Below, in pieces: positions 16,803 to 22,236 of a stretch of DNA of 22,236 bases. The position numbers and the translations under genes are program-made. Each line of letters begins with the position of its first letter. Positions within the stretch are counted from its first letter, which is position 1. The stretch lies in contig JAEMRP010000003.1 of assembly GCA_016463265.1 (NCBI GenBank), positions 1 to 22,236 of the forward strand, written 5' to 3'. The notes under the pieces were generated by a model. That model was given only the letters and a program-made list of their open reading frames with translations, had not been told where the DNA came from and ran no database searches. The stretch comes from Microbacteriaceae bacterium (GTDB lineage: Bacteria > Actinomycetota > Actinomycetes > Actinomycetales > Microbacteriaceae).

Positions 16803-16831
16803 TTGACATTTTGGGTCAAAAAAGTAATAGT
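16803..16831 (+). promoter_or_regulatory. Promoter of the peptide ABC importer with a dyad in its spacer
   Basis: A perfect -35 TTGACA (16803-16808) is followed after 16-17 bp by TAATAG/AATAGT (16825-16831). The spacer contains the dyad TTTTG-GGT-CAAAA (16809-16821), overlapped by TTGAC (16803-16807) and GTCAA (16815-16819), a possible repressor site. The leader to the GTG at 16903 is about 65 nt. Confidence 0.6.
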
Positions 16832-16902
16832 CTGAACAGAACACGGGTATGGAACGCGCACCGCGCGGCCTTCAACCAACGTGCCCACCTAGGAGGAAAT
16901 CA

Positions 16903-18711
16903 GTGAAAACCAAGCGAATTCTCGCTTCGGTAGCCGCCGTCGGAACGAGCGTCCTCGTTCTTTCCGGTTGTGCGCTTCCGTACCAATCCGAGGTCATCGA
17001 AGGGACGTCCATTTCGGTCGCCTGGAATGACATCGCATCGGAGTTCAACTCGGCATCGGCCAGCGGCAACAACGTCGCGAACTCGATCCCGTTGTACATC
17101 GCGAACTCCGGATTCAACTACTACAACGCGACACCAGAACTTCAATTGCAGGAAGAGTTCGGGTCGTATGAAAAGACCAGCGATGAGCCGCTCACGGTCA
17201 AGTACACGATCAACGACGCTGTGAAGTGGTCAGATGGTGTCGCTGTTGACGGTGCCGACATGCTCCTCTCGTGGGTTGCTGGCTTCGGTTTCTTCAAGAA
17301 CGCCGATGACTCGTACCTGTTCCTTCACGCTGCGCCTCGCGATGACCTCGCGTCGACCATTCCTACGGTCGATGGAAAATCTCTCGAGTTCGTCTATGAC
17401 AAGGCCTACGTGGACTGGGAGATCAACTTCGGTGTCGGCGTCTCGGCGCACGGTACCGTCATGATGGCGCATCCCGAAATCACCGACGCTGCAGAAGCAA
17501 AAGCCAAGTTGATCGAAGCCGTCATGACCGGTGACGAAGCATGGCTCGCGCCCGTTGCAGAAGCATGGAACACGGGTTACCAGATGACCGACGCATCCGC
17601 GGCGGACACTGACCCGACCACTGGTGCGGCGAAGAACCTGTTCCTCTCGAACGGTCCTTACCGAGTCGAAGAAGTTGTTGCCGACTCGTTCGTGACTCTC
17701 GTGGCGAACCCGCTCTACACCTGGGGCCCTTCGCCCAAGTACGAGCGCATCACGATTCGTGAGATCGCAGACCCCACCGCAGCAGTTCAGGCTGTTGACA
17801 ACGGTGATGTTCAGGCAGCGTCGGGACAGCCCACGGCTGACCTGCTCGCGCTCGTCGAGGGACTCCAGAACGGATCCTTTGCTGGTGGTGACGAAGCTGC
17901 TTACGAGCACGTTGACCTCACCTTCAACAACGGTGGACCGTTCGACCCCGCGACGTATGACGGAGACGCTGCTACGGCTCTCGCAGTTCGCCAGGCATTC
18001 TTGCTGACGATTCCGCGCGACCAGATCCTCGAAACAATCATCAAGCCGCTTAACCCCAACGCTGAGCTTCGCAACTCGCTGTTGACGATCCCCGGATCGC
18101 CCAACTACGCGGGCATCGTTGCCGCCAACGGTTCGGACTTCTACTCGGGAACCGACGCCGAGCGCGTAGACAAGGCGACGGGCATTCTTGCCGACGCCGG
18201 AATCACGACGCCGATCGATGTCAAGTTCTGGTACCCCACGGGTAACGTACGTCGCCAGCAGGAACTCGAGCTCATCCAGGCGAACGCCCTCAAGGCCGGA
18301 TTCAACGTGATTGACACGTCGGAGCCGAACTGGGAGTTCACCGACCCGTCTGTCTACGAGATCAACCCTCACGACGCGGTCATCTTCGCATGGAGCTCGA
18401 CCAGCCTCGCGATCACCGGTAACGACCAGCAGTACGGAACCGGCAAGCCGTCGAACTTCCAGGACTACTCGAACACGTCGGTTGACGAAAACCTGTCGGC
18501 GCTCGAGACGGAACTCGACCCCGCCAAGCAGGCTGAACTGCAGACTGCCGTCGAGGCTGCTCTGTGGGGCGACGCTGCGTCGCTGCCGATCTTCCAGTTC
18601 CCCGGTTTGACCTGGTGGGACAACGGACTGGCCGGCGTTGTCAACAACCCGCTGTCGCCGAACTACTTCTGGAACTACTGGGAGTGGGCACCGGCTGCTG
18701 CAGCGCAGTAA
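16903..18711 (+). CDS. Peptide-type ABC transporter substrate-binding lipoprotein (SBP_bac_5/OppA-DppA family)
   Basis: A 602-residue extracytoplasmic receptor. The signal peptide MKTKRILASVAAVGTSVLVL ends in the lipobox LSGC with Cys23. The mature part has the SBP_bac_5 plan: a VKYTINDAVKWSDGVAVDGADM stretch of the family's WSDG type near residues 90-115, LFLSNGPYRVEE in the middle and a C-terminal LPIFQFPGLTWWDNGLAGVV. Relatives bind oligopeptides, dipeptides or other solutes. GTG at 16903 is fixed by a near-perfect ribosome-binding site (AGGAGG, 16891-16896) and the signal peptide; an in-frame ATG at 16849 lacks both. It heads an operon with two permeases and an ATPase. The ligand is not readable. 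Confidence 0.93.
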   Translation: MKTKRILASVAAVGTSVLVLSGCALPYQSEVIEGTSISVAWNDIASEFNSASASGNNVANSIPLYIANSGFNYYNATPELQLQEEFGSYEKTSDEPLTVKYTINDAVKWSDGVAVDGADMLLSWVAGFGFFKNADDSYLFLHAAPRDDLASTIPTVDGKSLEFVYDKAYVDWEINFGVGVSAHGTVMMAHPEITDAAEAKAKLIEAVMTGDEAWLAPVAEAWNTGYQMTDASAADTDPTTGAAKNLFLSNGPYRVEEVVADSFVTLVANPLYTWGPSPKYERITIREIADPTAAVQAVDNGDVQAASGQPTADLLALVEGLQNGSFAGGDEAAYEHVDLTFNNGGPFDPATYDGDAATALAVRQAFLLTIPRDQILETIIKPLNPNAELRNSLLTIPGSPNYAGIVAANGSDFYSGTDAERVDKATGILADAGITTPIDVKFWYPTGNVRRQQELELIQANALKAGFNVIDTSEPNWEFTDPSVYEINPHDAVIFAWSSTSLAITGNDQQYGTGKPSNFQDYSNTSVDENLSALETELDPAKQAELQTAVEAALWGDAASLPIFQFPGLTWWDNGLAGVVNNPLSPNYFWNYWEWAPAAAAQ

Positions 18712-18732
18712 CCGATTCACCGCATCAAGGCT

Positions 18733-18760
18733 GGGGTCGGGCGTGAAAACGCCCGGCCCT
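18733..18760 (+). terminator. Intra-operon stem-loop after the binding-protein gene
   Basis: GGGGTCGGGCG (18733-18743) pairs with CGCCCGGCCCT (18750-18760), including two G-T pairs, around a TGAAAA loop. It lies between receptor and permease genes, the same position as the stem-loop at 3961-4007, and may lower read-through into the membrane subunits. Confidence 0.75.
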
Positions 18761-18860
18761 TCGCCGTTTAACTGCGTCGGTATACGCGGGTGCGGTGTAG
18801 GTGGCTAGTATTGGCACAGTAGTGTCAGCGTTCAACGATGCGGTTGTAGGCAGGAAGAGC

Positions 18861-20411
18861 ATGCTCAGTTTTATCACTCGTCGCCTTGCGGCGACGCTCG
18901 CGGTGTTGCTCGTCGCGTCTTTTGTTGTCTACATGCTCACCGCGAATTCGGGAGACCCGCTCGAAGCACTTCGAACGCAAAACGATCCAGCGTCGGTTGC
19001 GAAGCGAGCGACGCTCACCGAGAAACTTGACCTGGACACCCCCCCGTTCTTCCGGTATTTCAAGTGGCTCGGCGGAGCGGCGAGCTGTGTCATCGGCCAG
19101 TGCAATCTGGGTGTCTCGGTGATTCGCGGTGACGAACCGGTCGCCAGCGCGTTGGGTAACGCAATGCAATCGACGCTGTCTCTCGTGATTCTCGCGACGG
19201 TCCTGTCGATTCTGTTCGGTGTCGCGATCGGCATGACCACCGCACTTCGCCAGTACAGCGGCTACGACTACACCGTGACCTTCGCCGCCTTCATCTTTTA
19301 TTCGCTCCCGATCTTCTGGGTCGCGGTTCTCCTCAAGGAATTCGGTGCGATTCGGTTCAATGAATTCCTGGGGGACCCGCACATCCCGTGGGGGATCGCT
19401 CTTGCGATTGGATTCGTCCTCGCGCTGGTGGTCCAAGCGGTCGTCGGCGGACACTTGCGGCTACGACTTCGGACGACGGGGATATCTTTCGCTCTCACGG
19501 CGGGGATTCTGATTCTTCTCGACATCACGCAGTGGCTGAAAAGCCCGTCGATTGGCATCGTCGGCGTCGCGTTGCTGGGGACCGGCCTTGGTGCCCTGAT
19601 GTTGTTCATGACGTCAAATCTGACGAAACGAACCCTGCAGTACTCGGTCGGAGCGACAGTCCTTGCGGTCGTCGCGATGTGGTACCCGCTTCAGTTCATC
19701 TGGTTCTATTTCAACAACCCCTTCGCAATTGTTCTCGTCGCGGTGCTCCTCGCGGGTCTCGGTGTCGCTGCCGGCTTCTTCCTCGGCGGAGACGACCGCC
19801 CAGAGGCGATGCGTGTCGCGGCGATTACGGGCGCTCTGTCCACCGCGCCACTCTTGCTGGACCAGATGTTCATGCGCTGGGGAGAGTACGTTCAGATCAT
19901 TCCGCTGCGTTCTGGCGTAATTTCGACCATCGGCGCAAACACCCCGGTGCTCGCGAACAGCGAAGACACGTGGATGCGCATGCTCGACTCGTCGACGCAC
20001 CTCATTCTTCCCACGGCCGCCCTCATGATTATTTCGGTTGCCGGATACACGCGCTACACCCGCGCAACGTTGCTCGAGGTCCTCAACCAGGATTACGTGC
20101 GCACAGCGCGGGCGAAAGGACTTCCCGAGACCACGGTCATCATGCGTCACGCGTTCCGCAATACGCTCATTCCGATTGCCACGATTGTCGCCTTTGACTT
20201 TGGTGCGGTAATCGGTGGTGCCATCATTACCGAACGAGTATTCGCCTGGCAGGGAATGGGCGCACTCTTCAACGAGGGCCTCCGTGAAGTCGACGTCAAC
20301 CTCGTCATGGGCGTATTCCTAGTTACCGGAGTCGCTGCCGTCATCTTTAACATCCTCGCTGACCTAGCGTATTCCGCCCTCGACCCGCGTATTCGCATTA
20401 CGGAGGCGTGA
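18861..20411 (+). CDS. Peptide-type ABC transporter permease (DppB/OppB family) with long internal insertion
   Basis: A 516-residue membrane permease. It begins as DppB (MLSFITRRLAATLAVLLVAS, GDPLEAL), continues with the periplasmic GQCNLGVSVIRGDEPV and membrane helices, and ends with the normal transport core: coupling loop DYVRTARAKGLPETTVIMRH (411-430), FDFGAVIGGAIITERVF and the C-terminal ALDPRIR. Typical DppB/OppB proteins have about 310-340 residues. The excess is a hydrophobic insertion at about residues 170-345 with several extra predicted helices. ATG at 18861 is chosen because AGGAAGAG precedes it and the family start matches; an in-frame GTG at 18801 adds 20 unrelated residues. The stop overlaps the next gene's upstream region. 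Confidence 0.92.
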   Translation: MLSFITRRLAATLAVLLVASFVVYMLTANSGDPLEALRTQNDPASVAKRATLTEKLDLDTPPFFRYFKWLGGAASCVIGQCNLGVSVIRGDEPVASALGNAMQSTLSLVILATVLSILFGVAIGMTTALRQYSGYDYTVTFAAFIFYSLPIFWVAVLLKEFGAIRFNEFLGDPHIPWGIALAIGFVLALVVQAVVGGHLRLRLRTTGISFALTAGILILLDITQWLKSPSIGIVGVALLGTGLGALMLFMTSNLTKRTLQYSVGATVLAVVAMWYPLQFIWFYFNNPFAIVLVAVLLAGLGVAAGFFLGGDDRPEAMRVAAITGALSTAPLLLDQMFMRWGEYVQIIPLRSGVISTIGANTPVLANSEDTWMRMLDSSTHLILPTAALMIISVAGYTRYTRATLLEVLNQDYVRTARAKGLPETTVIMRHAFRNTLIPIATIVAFDFGAVIGGAIITERVFAWQGMGALFNEGLREVDVNLVMGVFLVTGVAAVIFNILADLAYSALDPRIRITEA

Positions 20412-20413
20412 TC

Positions 20414-21478
20414 ATGGCGCGCAAAAAAGTAACCGCACCGAACACGGAACAACTCGCGTTGTCGGAGTTGACAATCGAGCAGCGACAGATCGAAGGGCTG
20501 AGCCTTTCGACCGTCGTCCGGCGTCGATTCTTTCAACACAAGGCTGCTGTCACGAGCATGATTGTTCTCGGAGTGATCGTATTGTTGGCGTTCACCTCGG
20601 TGGGAACCATCATCGGTGGCACTGGCCGACTGGCCGCAGACACTGCCAGTGGAGAAATCATTCTCGACGGTCTTCGTATTAGCGGGTGGTGGCCATTCGA
20701 CTGGTATAAGAACTACCCCATTACGACGCCGGGTGGACTTCCGTCGTGGGAACACCCCTTTGGTCAGGACACCCTGGGCAAAGACATCTTCGCTCGTGTC
20801 ATGCGCGGAATTCAACAGTCGCTGACGGTAGTGACGCTCATTGGCGTCCTCGCCACTGTTATCGGAGTGGTCGTCGGCTCGGTTGCCGGGTTCATTCGCG
20901 GGTGGCTTGACAGCCTTCTCATGCGCATCACCGATGCCATCATCATCATCCCGGGCCTCATCCTCGGCGCGGTCTTGGGTCGCACGATCGGCGGAAATGC
21001 CATTTCGTTGGGAATCCTGCTGGGGCTCGTGTCCTGGACCGGACTCGCCCGGTTGGTTCGCGGCGAGTTCCTCGCCCTCCGTGAACGTGAGTTCGTCGAC
21101 GCGGCGCGTGTCGCTGGCGCATCTGATTTCCGCATCATTTTCCGGCACATCCTGCCCAACTCCATCGGAATCGTCGTCGTCAACGCGACGCTTCTCATGA
21201 GCGCGGCGATTCTCACCGAAACCGCACTGTCCTTCCTCGGCTTCGGAATCACCGCGCCGGACATCTCGTTGGGTCAAATCATTTCTCAGTACAACGAGGC
21301 CTTTAAGACACGGCCGTGGTTGTTCTGGTGGCCCGGCTTCTTCATCGTCGCCGTGGCGCTGTGCATCAACTTCATCGGTGACGGATTACGCGACGCATTC
21401 GACCCGCGTCAGCGCAACATGCCCAAATCGATGAGCCTGGCGCGTCAATTCCGTGAGCTGACGGGCTGGGGCAAATAA
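20414..21478 (+). CDS. Peptide-type ABC transporter permease (DppC/OppC family)
   Basis: A 354-residue partner permease. It has a hydrophilic N-terminal tail (about 1-35), the OppC_N helix (VVRRRFFQHKAAVTSMIVLG), the conserved HPFGQDTLGKDIFARVMRG, then the BPD_transp_1 domain with coupling loop EFVDAARVAGASDFRIIFRH and the family end GDGLRDAFDPRQR. Length is at the upper end of normal. ATG at 20414 is preferred to GTG at 20408, because GGAGG (20402-20406) is properly spaced only for the ATG. It lies two bases after the first permease's stop, so the two are coupled. Confidence 0.93.
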   Translation: MARKKVTAPNTEQLALSELTIEQRQIEGLSLSTVVRRRFFQHKAAVTSMIVLGVIVLLAFTSVGTIIGGTGRLAADTASGEIILDGLRISGWWPFDWYKNYPITTPGGLPSWEHPFGQDTLGKDIFARVMRGIQQSLTVVTLIGVLATVIGVVVGSVAGFIRGWLDSLLMRITDAIIIIPGLILGAVLGRTIGGNAISLGILLGLVSWTGLARLVRGEFLALREREFVDAARVAGASDFRIIFRHILPNSIGIVVVNATLLMSAAILTETALSFLGFGITAPDISLGQIISQYNEAFKTRPWLFWWPGFFIVAVALCINFIGDGLRDAFDPRQRNMPKSMSLARQFRELTGWGK

Positions 21479-21492
21479 TGACCGAGTCGACG

Positions 21493-22065
21493 TCAGAAGG
21501 CCAGGGCGGCTGCTGCGGCGGCGGCCAGAACGCACAACGCGACGATGAGTTGAACGTTCACGCGAGACTCAACGCGAGCGCTGTCATTCGTGCGGCGCTC
21601 CCAGTGCCGGCGAACGAGAGCTGCTGCTCCTCCGGAATCACTGGTAACAAGATCGCCGGGGCGAACAGTTCCCGCGAGGTAGGTGGTCTCGGGCAGGTGC
21701 TGCCCCTGGTCGCGACTGGCGATCATGGCGGCGTAGCGACTGGGTGCGGGTGCGGCCCAGACCGAGATGCGGCGATTTTTGAGGAAGAGCGTCAATCCCC
21801 ACTTGGTGTCGATGCGCTCGATTGCGCCCCACTCGATTTCGTGAGTCGCGACGATGTTGCGGACGTTCACTCCGGTTTCGCGGATAACGAGTCGGGGTCG
21901 CCAGAATGTTGCGTAGATGGCCAGTGCGAGGAATGCGGTAACGCTGACTCCGCGCAGGGCGTCGACAATGTCCCCTGTTGCGGCGGTGGTTGCTGCGGCG
22001 CCGCTGAAGATAAGGACAAAGACGACAGCCAATACTCGACCGGAGCGGGACACGAACGTCGTCAT
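21493..22065 (-). CDS. PH-domain membrane protein (bPH_6 type), antisense inside the peptide importer operon
   Basis: A 190-residue product with two N-terminal helices (RVLAVVFVLIFSG and VSVTAFLALAIYATF), then a bacterial PH-like domain: RPRLVIRETGVNVRNIVATH, EIEWGAIERIDTKWGLTLFL and ISVWAAPAPSRY, the hallmarks of the actinobacterial bPH_6 family (like the mycobacterial low-molecular-weight antigen 6 group), and a C-terminal helix (LIVALCVLAAAAAAALAF). Function unknown. ATG at 22065 is chosen because the first helix follows at once; in-frame ATGs further upstream (to 22125) would overlap the ATPase gene. It lies 14 bp from the end of the DppC-type gene and 29 bp from the ATPase start, on the opposite strand. 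Confidence 0.88.
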   Translation of the reverse strand: MTTFVSRSGRVLAVVFVLIFSGAAATTAATGDIVDALRGVSVTAFLALAIYATFWRPRLVIRETGVNVRNIVATHEIEWGAIERIDTKWGLTLFLKNRRISVWAAPAPSRYAAMIASRDQGQHLPETTYLAGTVRPGDLVTSDSGGAAALVRRHWERRTNDSARVESRVNVQLIVALCVLAAAAAAALAF

Positions 22066-22094
22066 GCTCTCAATGGTGTCATGGAGGCGACTCG

Positions 22095-22236
22095 ATGAGC
22101 GCGAACCCAGTGGTAATCGAAGCACAAAAACTCGGCGTGGACTTTTGGGTTGACGGCGAATGGGTGATGGCCGCCGAAGATTTGAGCTATTCGGTGCGCG
22201 CGGGTGAAGTCCTTGCCATCGTGGGTGAATCGGGCT
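22095..22236 (+). CDS. Peptide-type ABC transporter ATP-binding protein, N-terminal fragment (cut by window edge)
   Basis: From the ATG at 22095, with GGAGGCG just upstream (22083-22089), 47 codons are open to the edge. The sequence starts MSANPVVIEAQKLGVDFWVD, has the LSYSVRAGEVLAIVGESG run into Walker A, and matches the start of DppD/OppD-type ATPases (GESGSGKS expected next). It would power the two permeases upstream; whether it is a single or a fused DppD-DppF form cannot be seen. Confidence 0.9.
   Translation, partial: MSANPVVIEAQKLGVDFWVDGEWVMAAEDLSYSVRAGEVLAIVGESG

Noticed and set aside
17230..18720. 496-codon minus-strand open frame inside the peptide-binding protein gene
   Set aside because: Shadow frame rich in Arg/Val with no protein-like pattern, wholly within a clear SBP_bac_5 gene.
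21478..22098. Plus-strand 206-codon Cys-rich open frame whose ATG overlaps the permease stop and whose TGA overlaps the ATPase start
   Set aside because: The ends fit operon coupling well, but the composition is low-complexity with no fold or motif, and the same DNA on the minus strand encodes a clear bPH_6 protein. A long mirror frame is expected in GC-rich DNA. Peptide evidence would be needed to revive it.

Overview
The window (about 22.2 kb, GC estimated by eye at 55-60%) looks like a chromosomal segment of an actinobacterium, most likely in or near the Microbacteriaceae. The evidence is lipoprotein-anchored ABC binding proteins, bPH_6-type and CPBP membrane proteins, a gcvT-gcvH-gcvP order behind a tandem glycine riboswitch, and many TAnnnT -10 boxes placed exactly 6 nt before an ATG (leaderless mRNAs). 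The lineage is inferred from gene style, not from a search. I saw no tRNA, rRNA, CRISPR array or insertion sequence.

Region 1 (1-6780) is a cyclitol or sugar locus. It holds a 3'-truncated extended-SDR/RmlD-like reductase (-), a myo-inositol 2-dehydrogenase (iolG, +), an IolE-like TIM-barrel dehydratase/isomerase (-), a CUT2-type ABC importer (lipoprotein, RbsC-like permease, single-domain ATPase, +) and a GntR/HutC regulator (-). iolG and the iolE-like gene converge on a perfect 24-bp hairpin that fills the gap between their stop codons. Three 12-bp TTG-N6-CAA dyads, one in each divergent promoter region (SDR/iolG, iolE/ABC importer, gntR/eamA), suggest a local GntR regulon. Later inositol steps (iolB, C, D, A, J) are not in the window.

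Region 2 (6785-11210) is ordinary housekeeping and unknown genes: an EamA permease, ychF, an orphan lipoprotein, a DUF1801 protein and an MFS permease. Four of these five have a TAnnnT-N6-ATG leaderless promoter arrangement.

Region 3 (11230-15955) is the glycine cleavage operon gcvT-gcvH-gcvP under a two-aptamer glycine riboswitch; gcvL is not adjacent. A CPBP-family membrane protein gene (-) converges on it.

Region 4 (16800-22236) is a peptide-type (Opp/Dpp) ABC importer: binding lipoprotein, an unusually long DppB-type permease with an internal membrane-rich insertion, a DppC-type permease and the start of the ATPase. A bPH_6 membrane protein gene lies on the opposite strand exactly between the DppC and ATPase genes, giving a non-contiguous operon layout. 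No clearly new defence or mobile system is visible; the most interesting items are the antisense gene inside the operon, the candidate GntR operators, the enlarged permease and the single-NBD CUT2 importer.
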